Below are positions 1-7,534 of a DNA stretch of 26,470 nucleotides, one piece after another. Position 1 is the first letter of the stretch; every line of letters begins with the position of its first letter. The position numbers and the translations under genes are program-made. The notes under the pieces were generated by a model. That model was not told where the DNA came from and searched no databases. It saw only the letters and a program-made list of their open reading frames with translations. The DNA comes from Hungatella sp. UBA5385 (GTDB taxonomy: Bacteria > Bacillota > Clostridia > Lachnospirales > Lachnospiraceae): the NCBI GenBank assembly GCA_002409995.1, contig DHOR01000008.1, positions 1-26,470 on the forward strand, given 5' to 3'.

Positions 1-106
1 AGAATTTAAAATTTCATTTCAGGTTTTTGTGATACCAAAATATAGTTGTAGTTATTATGTCATGAAATATGGTAAAATGATATCAACGAAAGGTAAATAC
101 ACCTAT

Positions 107-120
107 CTCTGTAAGCAGAG
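107..120 (+). other. Small hairpin ahead of the first gene
   Basis: CTCTG (107-111) and CAGAG (116-120) form a perfect 5-bp stem around a TAAG loop, directly upstream of the ribosome binding site region of the first gene. It lacks a T-run, so it is not a convincing terminator. It may affect translation or mean nothing. Confidence 0.3.
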
Positions 121-152
121 GAAGGTTCTAGGGGGATGACATGGAGGAGAAT

Positions 153-632
153 ATGAATCAATATTACATTGTGAATTTTATAATGAATAGAAATAATCAT
201 TTTTGTCTTTGGTATACAGACGAACTTGATGGCTTTGAAGTTGAAGATAATAAATTAATTTGGTTTAAGCAAGAGAATAATATGAAATTATTTTGTTATG
301 ATAAAAATATTACTTTTAGTGATGGGGTCATTTCTTTTGATATAGATCAATTAAGTGATATGATAAAGTTCAAGCCTGAAGAGTTTGACTGTAATCTTAT
401 ACTTGATATGTGGAATATATTCTCAGATGTATCAAAATCCGTGAATCTTCCTTTCAAAGGGGATAATGATATGGTATTGGATATTTATAGTAAAATTTTT
501 TATGGTAATAACTTACCTGCGATTAATACCAGTGGTAAGAAGTACATACCTATATGGAACGAAGAGGAACTGGAGATAATATATGAGGTCCTTTATCAGG
601 GAATCTGTATTTTGGAATCAGCTTTAGTATAA
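153..632 (+). CDS. Hypothetical acidic protein, unrecognised
   Basis: I do not recognise this protein. It is about 159 residues, acidic, rich in Asn, Asp, Ile and aromatic residues, with no signal peptide, no membrane segment and no cysteine motif, so it is probably a soluble cytoplasmic protein. The start is chosen at ATG 153 because a near-ideal GGAGGAG (143-149) lies 5-6 bases upstream. An in-frame ATG at 141 would add four residues but has only a GGGGGA sequence placed too close. The gene is visibly AT-rich compared with the rest of the window. It is followed after 27 bases by another unknown gene. Small acidic orphan proteins of this kind are often immunity proteins of polymorphic toxins, but no toxin is visible in this window, so that remains a guess. 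Confidence 0.7.
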   Translation: MNQYYIVNFIMNRNNHFCLWYTDELDGFEVEDNKLIWFKQENNMKLFCYDKNITFSDGVISFDIDQLSDMIKFKPEEFDCNLILDMWNIFSDVSKSVNLPFKGDNDMVLDIYSKIFYGNNLPAINTSGKKYIPIWNEEELEIIYEVLYQGICILESALV

Positions 633-659
633 AACAAAAGAATATTATAGTATGGTTGA

Positions 660-1535
660 ATGAGAAAGAAAATGAAAGAATCCAAAAAGAAGAACAATAA
701 TACATTTTTAAATATATTACCAATTTTCCTATTGTTTCTTGTACTTATATATGTTCACTATAGTCTGAAAATATTAGAAAGACCTACTAGAGAAGAAAAA
801 GATTATATGAGAGCCCGGCATTATCGCACCGAAGCAAAGAAACATCTGGAAGAAAAGTATGGAGAGGAGTTTTTTGTAGGGGACAAAAGCTCTTGGACTG
901 GAAGCAATGGGCCTCTCCCATTTTCTTATGTAGAGGGGAAAACTTATTATAGAGCTTATGCTTTATCTGATGAGGATTTTGTTTTTCGAGTTTATATTAC
1001 AGAAAAAGAGAATTCTGATGAAATTGAGTTAATAGAGGATAATTACTGCTGGAAATTTATCAGAGATGATTTAAGGAAGTTGATAACACCTTATTTAGAT
1101 GAATTATTTGGTGATGATTATAAGCTTTTTGTATACGAACTATCAAGTTCGGAAACTTATCCTAATAGTGTAATGCCATCTTTTACACTTGAAGAGTTTT
1201 TTGAAAATAATAATTATTTTAAAGCTCAATACTCTGTCTATATCCAAGATGATCAAAGCTTTGATCATGATATTATAAGTGAAGGCTGCAGGGAAATTAT
1301 GAAGAATATAACTGAATCAAGCTATGGAAGTATCCCATTAGAACTTATAATATTAAGCATTAATGACAAAGAGCAATATGAGCTGATAGATGAAACAAGA
1401 AATTATTTTGAAGTCGAAAACAGGTATTATTTAATGAAGTACGAAGATAAAGAAGAAGAAAACAGGGAAATAATATGGAATAATTGGAAATGGCAAGAAC
1501 AATATCAGCAGGTTGTTTTTGATTCCAGTGACTAA
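660..1535 (+). CDS. Hypothetical membrane-anchored protein
   Basis: I do not recognise this family. The 291-residue product begins with a Lys-rich stretch (residues 2-11) followed by one hydrophobic segment (about 17-37), as expected for an N-terminal anchor with the remaining ~250 acidic residues outside the membrane. There is no lipobox. Around residues 62-70 is a HLEEKYGEEF-like segment that I associate, from memory only, with small clostridial surface or immunity-type proteins. ATG 660 has no good Shine-Dalgarno; ATG 672 (four codons in) is an alternative with a weak GAAAGAA upstream. The gene is as AT-rich as its left neighbour and probably shares its history. It lies 22 bases before the YdcF-like gene, so the two may be cotranscribed. 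Confidence 0.65.
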   Translation: MRKKMKESKKKNNNTFLNILPIFLLFLVLIYVHYSLKILERPTREEKDYMRARHYRTEAKKHLEEKYGEEFFVGDKSSWTGSNGPLPFSYVEGKTYYRAYALSDEDFVFRVYITEKENSDEIELIEDNYCWKFIRDDLRKLITPYLDELFGDDYKLFVYELSSSETYPNSVMPSFTLEEFFENNNYFKAQYSVYIQDDQSFDHDIISEGCREIMKNITESSYGSIPLELIILSINDKEQYELIDETRNYFEVENRYYLMKYEDKEEENREIIWNNWKWQEQYQQVVFDSSD

Positions 1536-1557
1536 TACGGTAAAAGGACCATAATGA

Positions 1558-2166
1558 ATGATAAAATCAGTAATTATAAGGATCAGAAAACATATTTTAC
1601 AAAGCATAACGGTAATTCTGCTTTTATACATATTGATAAATGCGGGAATCATCTATGAATATGGGAAAAAGGATGAAACAAGGAAAGCGGATGCCGCCAT
1701 TGTACTGGGAGCAGGTGTTTGGGGAGATTTACCATCACCTGTATTTCGGGAAAGAATTCATCATGGAATCTGGCTTTATCAAAACGGTTATGTTAAGACG
1801 ATTATTATAACAGGTGGATACAGTCCTGGAAATGCCAGATCAGATGCTGAAGTTGCAATGGATTATGCAATCAGCAAAGGTGTTCCCAATACTGATATAT
1901 TAATAGAAGATCAATCAACTATTACATTGGAAAATTTGCAGTATGCAAAAGAAATCATGATTAAAAAGCAGTTTTCTGACGCTTTGCTTGTCAGTGATCC
2001 TCTCCATATGAAGCGTTCAATGCTGATGGCAGCTGATCTTGGCATAAAAGCTTATACCTCACCGACTCCCACTACAAGATATCAGGGAGGAAAGGAAAAA
2101 ATGATATTTTTGGCAAGAGAGTTGTTTTTTACCATAGGATATAGAGCATACCAGCTGTTTCATTGA
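1558..2166 (+). CDS. YdcF/SanA-like DUF218 membrane protein
   Basis: This 202-residue protein has one N-terminal membrane segment (about residues 14-34) followed by a DUF218 (YdcF/SanA/ElyC) domain. Hallmarks visible are ADAAIVLGAGV (about 44-54), RERIHHGIWLYQNG, IIITGG, the SDAEVAMDYAISKGVP stretch and a late VSDPLHMKR segment. In characterised relatives such as SanA and ElyC the domain affects cell-envelope integrity or lipid-linked glycan intermediates, and the biochemical reaction is not settled. The domain most likely faces outward. AAGGA at 1544-1548 lies 9 bases before ATG 1558. An ATG at 1554 is out of frame and can be ignored. The length fits the short single-domain members of the family. 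Confidence 0.85.
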   Translation: MIKSVIIRIRKHILQSITVILLLYILINAGIIYEYGKKDETRKADAAIVLGAGVWGDLPSPVFRERIHHGIWLYQNGYVKTIIITGGYSPGNARSDAEVAMDYAISKGVPNTDILIEDQSTITLENLQYAKEIMIKKQFSDALLVSDPLHMKRSMLMAADLGIKAYTSPTPTTRYQGGKEKMIFLARELFFTIGYRAYQLFH

Positions 2167-2216
2167 GTATATGGTGATTTAAAACCACAAACCGGTCTGC
2201 ATAGGAGGTAATTCAT

Positions 2217-3161
2217 ATGATATTAAGTGTAAGCAGAAGAACCGATATTCCTAATTATTATTCAGAGTGGTTTTTCAATCGTATAAAAGAAGGATACCTC
2301 TATGTGAGAAACCCGATGAACGCTCATCAGATCAGTAAAATCCACATTTCTCCAGAGGTGGTGGACTGCATTGTATTCTGGACGAAAAATCCGGAAAATA
2401 TGATGGGGAATCTAGACATTTTAAAGGACTATTATTATTGCTTTCAGTTCACATTGACAGGTTATGGTAAAGATATAGAACCGGGGCTGCCTGAGAAACC
2501 CAATCATTTAATCTCCACATTTCAGACACTTTCCAGGAAAATAGGTGCTGAAAAGATGATATGGAGATATGATCCAATTCTCCTTAATCCAAAGTATACG
2601 GCAGAGTATCATATAAAAGCATTTGAAGACATCGCCGGGCAGTTAAGGGGCTATACAAACAAAGTGGTTATCAGCTTTGTGGATATTTATACCAAGATCA
2701 GGCAACAGGTAAATATTCTTCAGATGAAACCCATCACAGATGCAGATATGATAAAAATCTCAAAAGCCATGGCAGAAATCGCCGTTTCCAATGATATGAT
2801 CATCGAAACCTGTGCAGAGCATATTGATCTGACTTCTGTTGGGGTTGCACATGGAAGCTGTATTAATAAAACATTTATTGAAAATATCATAGGAAGTAAG
2901 CTTCAGGGAAGCAAAGACAAGAATCAGAGACCGGAATGCGGTTGTTTTGAAAGTGTGGAAGTAGGAACCTATAACACCTGCAAAAATGGCTGTAAATACT
3001 GTTATGCAAATTTCAGCCCGCAACAGGTGAAGAATCTTACAGCACTCTATGACCCGAATTCCCCCTTACTATGTGGAACAGTAGGATATGAAGATAAAAT
3101 CACAGAAAGAAAAGTAAAATCATTAAGAGTAGAGCAGTTAAGCTTCTTAGATCAATTATAA
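2217..3161 (+). CDS. DUF1848 family protein with C-terminal CX3CX2C
   Basis: This 314-residue protein matches the DUF1848 family: it opens with ILSVSRRTDIP and carries the conserved IVFWTKNP (about 52-59) and WRYDPI (116-121) segments. The C-terminal part is Cys-rich: C241, C243, then C255-KNG-C259-KY-C262, which is the CX3CX2C spacing of the radical SAM [4Fe-4S] cluster, followed by an aromatic (YCYANF). In ordinary radical SAM proteins this motif lies before the barrel, so its position here after ~250 residues is unusual. The function is unknown; Fe-S chemistry is an inference. An AGGAGG (2203-2208) lies 8 bases before the ATG. The gene is followed after 41 bases by a membrane-anchored protein on the same strand. 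Confidence 0.85.
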   Translation: MILSVSRRTDIPNYYSEWFFNRIKEGYLYVRNPMNAHQISKIHISPEVVDCIVFWTKNPENMMGNLDILKDYYYCFQFTLTGYGKDIEPGLPEKPNHLISTFQTLSRKIGAEKMIWRYDPILLNPKYTAEYHIKAFEDIAGQLRGYTNKVVISFVDIYTKIRQQVNILQMKPITDADMIKISKAMAEIAVSNDMIIETCAEHIDLTSVGVAHGSCINKTFIENIIGSKLQGSKDKNQRPECGCFESVEVGTYNTCKNGCKYCYANFSPQQVKNLTALYDPNSPLLCGTVGYEDKITERKVKSLRVEQLSFLDQL

Positions 3162-3202
3162 AAAGCGTATATATTTAAAGGAATCATATTGGAGAACAGA
3201 CA

Positions 3203-4093
3203 GTGAAAACAAATGGTGTAAACAGGTTTATTTTATGGCTGGCAGCCCTGATTATAGGATTGTCTATTATCTTTATTGTACTTTGGATGAATCAGGAGGA
3301 ACTTCATTTGTATTTAAACAAATCACAACCCCATAAAGCGTATGCAGAGAGTATTCTTTATTCCTGGGAAATGTCTGCAGTGGAGAGCAAACAGGACCAG
3401 CTTCTTAAAGTTCTGGAGGATTTACAGGTAACAATCTTATATCAGGAGTTTTCTGGTAAGTTTTTCTCGAAAGAAGACAGTACATTTATCAGTCAGATGA
3501 AGGATCAGGGTGTGGAAGTGTTCCATTTATGCGGTACTCCTCAATGGGCATTTGAGAAACAGGCAGAGAGTATGTTATTGGAAATAGATAAAGTTCTTAT
3601 TTTCAATAGAAATGCTGCAGAGTCAATACAGGGAATCGTTTTTGATGTGGAGCCATACATAAAAGTAGATTATACAATTGATGACCTAAATCAATATGTT
3701 TCAAACTTAAAAAAGGCATATGCCTATGCACAGAGCAATCACCTTTATATGGTTGCGGTTATCCCTTACTGGCTGGAACGTCAGGGCGATCATTTACTGC
3801 CGGATATTATAGAAAATGGCTGTGATGAAGTATCTGTAATGAATTACTACATTTCAAAGACAACGGAGCATATAGCAGAAGAGCTGGAACTTGCCGGGAA
3901 GTGTGATAAATGGATTAATTCTGTTTATGAAATGAATCTGGATCAGGATGGTACCTTCGAAAGCATTGGAAAGGTGCAACAGGATTTTGAAAAAATGTAT
4001 GACCAATACCGTTATGAAAAGCTGAGAATTGCATATCATCATTTTGGAGACTTATCTCTGGAGGGAGCAGAGAAGAGAGCTGTAAGTAAATAA
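3203..4093 (+). CDS. Membrane-anchored TIM-barrel-like extracytoplasmic protein
   Basis: Translation appears to begin at GTG 3203, with GGAG (3191-3194) 8 bases upstream. The 296-residue product has a strong hydrophobic segment at about residues 9-29 that could be an uncleaved anchor or signal, placing the rest outside the cell. The exported part has features of a (beta/alpha)8 glycosidase-like fold: GIVFDVEPY (144-152, with D148 and E150), a MVAVIPYW strand and VSVMNYY (190-196), which recalls the end-of-strand motifs of GH18-type barrels. I could not assign it to a named family, and catalytic activity on a glycan is an inference. A clear terminator follows the stop codon. It may form a unit with the DUF1848 gene. 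Confidence 0.6.
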   Translation: MKTNGVNRFILWLAALIIGLSIIFIVLWMNQEELHLYLNKSQPHKAYAESILYSWEMSAVESKQDQLLKVLEDLQVTILYQEFSGKFFSKEDSTFISQMKDQGVEVFHLCGTPQWAFEKQAESMLLEIDKVLIFNRNAAESIQGIVFDVEPYIKVDYTIDDLNQYVSNLKKAYAYAQSNHLYMVAVIPYWLERQGDHLLPDIIENGCDEVSVMNYYISKTTEHIAEELELAGKCDKWINSVYEMNLDQDGTFESIGKVQQDFEKMYDQYRYEKLRIAYHHFGDLSLEGAEKRAVSK

Positions 4094-4102
4094 AGAAGAA
4101 AG

Positions 4103-4137
4103 AGCAAGTCCGTAATAATTAAGTGGGCTTGCTTTTT
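4103..4137 (+). terminator. Intrinsic terminator after the TIM-barrel-like gene
   Basis: AGCAAGTCC (4103-4111) pairs with GGGCTTGCT (4125-4133), 9 bp including one G-T pair, followed directly by a T-run (4133-4137). It closes the left-hand gene group. Confidence 0.85.
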
Positions 4138-4272
4138 CTATTGCTCTTAAAAGCTTGTATGCTATCTGCACAAAAATCATTGAGATTTCTTTCATACAAA
4201 GCATTAAATCACGTAAAAATGTCACAAAATGGAATAAAGCTGATTAAAAGTGATGAAAACTGTAACCAAATA

Positions 4273-4281
4273 TGATATACT
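4273..4281 (+). promoter_or_regulatory. Extended -10 promoter of the rubredoxin-domain gene
   Basis: TGA followed by TATACT (4276-4281) is an extended -10 element 33 bases before the ATG. The -35 position (about 4253-4258, ATGAAA) is poor, which is usual for extended -10 promoters. Confidence 0.5.
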
Positions 4282-4313
4282 GCCGATATAACATGTTTTA
4301 AGGAGAATGAAGT

Positions 4314-4829
4314 ATGACAAAAGATAGTAACATGGAAGACTTGTTATCCATGTTTCATGACGAGCCGATGAAGGAGCTTTCTATCAGTGAACTATCTGTT
4401 CTCTGCTCTAACCTTGCCCACGGCTTTGAGAAGCAGTATTTAAATGAAGAAGCGGATTCATTTGCACAATTGGCAGAATATTTTCAGGCAGTTTCTCCTT
4501 TAGAAAAAGAAGATACTACGGAAGCTATTTTAGAAACAGCACAAAAAGAACTGGAAACAGGATATTCATATGCAAGACAGACTGCCAATGCTGCACAGAA
4601 TCAGGGCGCTTTAAAAGCCCTTGACCACAGTGAAAAAGCAACTGATCTATTAAGTTCCCTGCTGATGCGTTATAACAATGAGGGAGATGCATTTCTGGAA
4701 AATTGTAATGTATATGTCTGCACAAGTTGCGGATCGATCCATATAGGGGACAATATTCCTGAAAAATGCCCTGTTTGTAATGCCTCAGGCCATGATTTTG
4801 AAGAAATCCAAAGGAGGCAGGTGGGATGA
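4314..4829 (+). CDS. Rubredoxin-like-domain protein with helical N-terminus
   Basis: The 171-residue protein has an all-helical N-terminal part (about 1-128) and a C-terminal rubredoxin-type metal knuckle: C136-TS-C139-G, then C152-PV-C155, in the wording YVCTSCGSIHIGDNIPEKCP. This tail is typical of rubrerythrin and suggests an Fe(Cys)4 or Zn site. The helical part, however, shows no EXXH ferritin-type di-iron motifs, so I would not call it a rubrerythrin. A redox or metal-binding role is plausible but unproven. AAGGAG (4300-4305) lies 8 bases before the ATG. Its stop overlaps the start of the next gene (ATGA), so the two proteins are translationally coupled and probably work together. Confidence 0.75.
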   Translation: MTKDSNMEDLLSMFHDEPMKELSISELSVLCSNLAHGFEKQYLNEEADSFAQLAEYFQAVSPLEKEDTTEAILETAQKELETGYSYARQTANAAQNQGALKALDHSEKATDLLSSLLMRYNNEGDAFLENCNVYVCTSCGSIHIGDNIPEKCPVCNASGHDFEEIQRRQVG

Positions 4830-5185
4830 AAACGTTAAATACCAATAATTTAAATGCTAAAGATAAAGCTGTTATTGCTGCCTTAAATGCACTGGTAAAA
4901 AGCAAGGCAAAACAGGAGAGAATCGCTTCCCAGATTGCAATTAAGACAGATGATCCTATTCTTCGACAGCTGATGGAAGCAGTGAACAAATCCTGCAGAA
5001 TTATGGCGGAAGAGCTTCTAAAGGAAGCAGGATATAAGCAGCCTCAGAGTGAAAATACTTATAAATTCCTCCAGACGCTTTCTCAGGATACCTCTATGGA
5101 AGAACCTCCCAAGTACCTGGTTGAGAATCTTCTTGCAGCAATTTCTAACCAGGAGACAATGGATTCTGAATATAAGTGTTTATAA
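4826..5185 (+). CDS. Small helical protein coupled to the rubredoxin-domain gene
   Basis: I do not recognise this 119-residue protein. It is predicted to be mostly alpha-helical, with repeated Ala/Lys/Glu-rich segments, two scattered Cys residues and no membrane segment. It starts at ATG 4826 inside the stop of the upstream gene (ATGA overlap), and AGGAGG lies within the end of that gene (4812-4817). The strict coupling and the terminator after its stop define a two-gene operon, so it is probably a partner subunit or accessory of the rubredoxin-domain protein. Confidence 0.7.
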   Translation: MKTLNTNNLNAKDKAVIAALNALVKSKAKQERIASQIAIKTDDPILRQLMEAVNKSCRIMAEELLKEAGYKQPQSENTYKFLQTLSQDTSMEEPPKYLVENLLAAISNQETMDSEYKCL

Positions 5186-5207
5186 AAATTACATATTAGA
5201 ATATTAA

Positions 5208-5259
5208 GAAGCAATTTTTTCAGTCAGAGGAGCATCTCTGCTGTAAGAATTGCTTTTTT
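5208..5259 (+). terminator. Intrinsic terminator of the rubredoxin-domain operon
   Basis: A long stem pairs AAGCAATT (5209-5216) with AATTGCTT (5248-5255), with an inner CAGAG/CTCTG helix (5225-5229 and 5236-5240), and is followed by TTTTTT. Confidence 0.8.
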
Positions 5260-5287
5260 AGTATTTGTTTTTTAGTTTAAAAAACCC

Positions 5288-5317
5288 ATTGACACTTATT
5301 CAATGAAGTGGTAATAT
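5288..5317 (+). promoter_or_regulatory. tetR promoter overlapping operator copy 1
   Basis: A consensus -35 TTGACA (5289-5294) and -10 TAATAT (5312-5317) are separated by 17 bases. The -35 and spacer are covered by ATTGACACTTATTCAAT (5288-5304), which recurs exactly, inverted, at 5947-5963 on the far side of the regulator gene. The position suggests autorepression by the TetR product. Confidence 0.75.
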
Positions 5318-5335
5318 TCATTATGAGGTGATTAT

Positions 5336-5896
5336 ATGCGCGTATCAAAAGAGCCCGAAGTCAGAAAACTAGAGATTTTGGATTCCGCCATGAAGGTATT
5401 TGCCAGAAAAGGTTATGAAGCATCTACTATGAAGGATATTGCAAAAGAGGCAGAGGTAGTTCCCGGTTTATGCTATCATTATTTTCATAACAAGCATCAG
5501 CTTTATCTGGAAGCATTGTCTCAATATGCCAGGGAATGCAGCAGGGATTTTGTTGTCGTCTTTAAACAGATGGATCAGAGCATAGGAGAATGTTTAAGTT
5601 CTCTGGAACAACTGTCCAGAAATCAGCAGTCCAATTTTAAATATAAGGATTTCTTTGATAAAGAGGGAAACGAACTTTTTCACAAGGAACTTGACCTATA
5701 TATGTCAAACGAGATATATCCTCATATGGAGGCATATTTATATGCCCTGGCTGAAAGAGGAGAGATTCATACCACAAATATCAGACTATTGGCGCGTTTT
5801 TTATGGGGAGGCCAGATAGCAGCTATTAATGAGGAATCCCTTCCCTTTCAGGAGCGGATTGAATTTATTAAAGAAATGATATTAAAATTGATTTAG
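5336..5896 (+). CDS. TetR family transcriptional regulator
   Basis: A 186-residue TetR-type repressor. The N-terminal helix-turn-helix is clear: ILDSAMKVFARKGYEASTM followed by KDIAKEAEVVPGLCYHYF (about residues 14-51), the usual spacing of TetR DNA-binding domains. The C-terminal ligand/dimer part is diverged, and the ligand is unknown. The length is normal for the family. GAGGTG (5325-5330) precedes the ATG. The gene is flanked by two exact inverted copies of a 17-bp sequence, one over its own promoter and one just before the methyltransferase start, which makes both genes its likely targets. A perfect hairpin follows the stop codon. Confidence 0.9.
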   Translation: MRVSKEPEVRKLEILDSAMKVFARKGYEASTMKDIAKEAEVVPGLCYHYFHNKHQLYLEALSQYARECSRDFVVVFKQMDQSIGECLSSLEQLSRNQQSNFKYKDFFDKEGNELFHKELDLYMSNEIYPHMEAYLYALAERGEIHTTNIRLLARFLWGGQIAAINEESLPFQERIEFIKEMILKLI

Positions 5897-5906
5897 CAGG
5901 AAGTGA

Positions 5907-5931
5907 AACCCTGTCTTAATAAGGCAGGGTT
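5907..5931 (+). terminator. Hairpin after tetR, possible weak terminator
   Basis: AACCCTGTCTT (5907-5917) pairs with AAGGCAGGGTT (5921-5931): 11 bp with one G-T pair and a 3-base loop. The following bases (ATATAAAA) are not a proper T-run, so termination may be partial and some tetR transcript may continue into the methyltransferase. Confidence 0.5.
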
Positions 5932-5940
5932 ATATAAAAC

Positions 5941-5963
5941 ACACTGATTGAATAAGTGTCAAT
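5941..5963 (+). promoter_or_regulatory. Putative TetR operator copy 2 before the methyltransferase
   Basis: ACACTGATTGAATAAGTGT (5941-5959) is a 19-bp palindrome with a single mismatched pair around a central G. The overlapping 17-mer 5947-5963 is the exact reverse complement of 5288-5304 in the tetR promoter. It ends 15 bases before the AAGGAG of the methyltransferase gene, a place where bound repressor would block transcription. Confidence 0.65.
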
Positions 5964-5989
5964 CAATAATACTTAATAAGGAGAATAAG

Positions 5990-6619
5990 ATGGAAACAAC
6001 AAAAAGTAAGGAGCTGACAGAACTTTATTTTAATCGCACAGCAGCTGATTATGACAACAGCCATGATGGGAAATTTGTTCGTTGTATGTATCAGGAAATT
6101 TTAGACAGAGCAGGTTCCATTAAAGGGAATCATATTCTTGATCTGGGTTGTGGAAACGGCAATGTGATTGAACTGCTGAAAAGCAGAAGAGAGGCGGACT
6201 ATTATGGTCTGGATTTGTCGGAGAAAATGATTGAAGAGGCAGAGAAACGTTTTCAAGGGCAGGTGCATTTAGCTGTTGGTGATGCAGAAGGACTGCCTTA
6301 TGAAAACAATACCTTTGATCTGATTATCTGCAATGCTTCCTTTCACCATTATACACATCCGGAAAAAGCAGTAGAAGAAATCAAAAGGGTATTAAAGCCG
6401 GGAGGAACCTTAATTCTTGGTGACCCAACTTTACCCGGAAGACTTTTGACGAAGATATTAAGCTTTTTCCTAAAATACAGCAATTCAGGAGATGCAAAAA
6501 TCTGGCATAAAAAAGATATTACCAAGTTATTTGAACACCATGGATTTGCAGTTGAAAAATGGAACTATATAAATCATCACTCCTTTATGTTTAATGCAGT
6601 ATTAAGCTCTTCCAGATAA
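5990..6619 (+). CDS. Class I SAM-dependent methyltransferase
   Basis: The 209-residue protein is a Rossmann-fold methyltransferase of the UbiE/Methyltransf_11 type. Motif I, ILDLGCGNG (about 49-57), binds SAM. The acidic residue D75 in GLDLSEKM should contact the ribose. GDAEGLPYENNTFDLIICN and VLKPGGTLILGDP are motifs II-III. The methyl acceptor cannot be told from sequence. ATG 5990 is chosen because AAGGAG (5978-5983) lies 6 bases upstream; a TTG at 5948 is in frame but lies inside the operator and lacks a Shine-Dalgarno. The 3' end overlaps the convergent lysR gene by 43 bases, and no terminator lies between them. Control by the adjacent TetR is likely. Confidence 0.87.
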   Translation: METTKSKELTELYFNRTAADYDNSHDGKFVRCMYQEILDRAGSIKGNHILDLGCGNGNVIELLKSRREADYYGLDLSEKMIEEAEKRFQGQVHLAVGDAEGLPYENNTFDLIICNASFHHYTHPEKAVEEIKRVLKPGGTLILGDPTLPGRLLTKILSFFLKYSNSGDAKIWHKKDITKLFEHHGFAVEKWNYINHHSFMFNAVLSSSR

Positions 6620-7485
6620 CTCTGGGCAAACTGGCTTAAATGCACTTTGGGATTATGAATCCACCCAACGGTCATATCCTCATCAGTTTCCAGAGGAAGG
6701 GCAATGATGTTATCCCCATTTAAATTGCTATTTAAAATACCACTGCATATAGTATAACCATTTAGTCCAATGAGAAGATTAAACAGGGTAGCTCTGTCAC
6801 TGACATAGATCACTTTTTTCCGTCTAATTGTACTTAGAATTTCCTCTGAAAAATAAAAGGAATTTTGTTCGCCTTGTTCAAATGCAAGAAATGGGTATGG
6901 CTCCAAATCCTCAATGGATACAGAGGACTGGCAGGACAAAGGGTGCTCTGAACAGAGAAACACATGTGCAGAGGCACGAAACAGGGGAGTGAACACAAGT
7001 CCGCTTTCCTTTAAGAGCTTTTCCAGTACCTTCCTGTTAAATTCATTTAAATACAGGATTCCAAGCTCGCTTCTGTAATTTTTCACATCATTAATAATCT
7101 CATAGGTTCTGGTTTCCCGCAGAGTAAATTCATATTCATCATTATTCTGCCGGGACACCACATTGGCAAATGCGTTAACTGCAAATGCATAATGCTGTGT
7201 AGAGATTGCAGAAATCCGTTTCCCCGGTTTTTTCTCCATATAGTGCTGCTCTAAAAGCTCCGCCTGTTCCACCACCTGTCTGGCATAGGTCAAAAATTCC
7301 GTTCCATCAAGGGAAAGAGTGATCCCTCTGGAAGTACGGGTAAATATAGTAATCCCAAGTTCAGCTTCCAGCTCCTTTAGAGAGTTGGAGAGGCTGGGCT
7401 GGGTAATAAAAAGCTGTTTGGCTGCTTCTGATATAGAACCGCAGTTTACAATGGTAATGACGTAACGCAATTGCTGTAAAGTCAT
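6577..7485 (-). CDS. LysR family transcriptional regulator
   Basis: A 302-residue LysR-type regulator of standard length. The N-terminal winged HTH is plain: MTLQQLRYVITIVNCGSISE, then AAKQLFITQPSLSNSLKELE and GITIFTRTSRGITLSLDG (residues 1-62). The remainder fits a periplasmic-binding-protein-like effector domain; the effector is unknown. On the minus strand AAAGGAG lies 7-8 bases before the ATG. It is divergent from the MetE-like gene with a perfect palindrome between them, the classic arrangement for a LysR regulator and its target, so a sulfur or methionine-related signal is a reasonable guess. Its last 43 bases overlap the convergent methyltransferase gene. Confidence 0.92.
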   Translation of the reverse strand: MTLQQLRYVITIVNCGSISEAAKQLFITQPSLSNSLKELEAELGITIFTRTSRGITLSLDGTEFLTYARQVVEQAELLEQHYMEKKPGKRISAISTQHYAFAVNAFANVVSRQNNDEYEFTLRETRTYEIINDVKNYRSELGILYLNEFNRKVLEKLLKESGLVFTPLFRASAHVFLCSEHPLSCQSSVSIEDLEPYPFLAFEQGEQNSFYFSEEILSTIRRKKVIYVSDRATLFNLLIGLNGYTICSGILNSNLNGDNIIALPLETDEDMTVGWIHNPKVHLSQFAQSYLEELNTALNIKE

Positions 7486-7534
7486 AATGACATCTCCTTT
7501 TGACTGTAATTCCTATATCATATCACAAGAAGCC

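Noticed and set aside
4314..4829. Rubrerythrin
   Set aside because: Only the rubredoxin-like tail is present; no EXXH di-iron motifs are seen in the helical part.
5948..5989. TTG 5948 as start of the methyltransferase
   Set aside because: It lies inside the putative operator and has no ribosome binding site, while ATG 5990 has AAGGAG 6 bases upstream.
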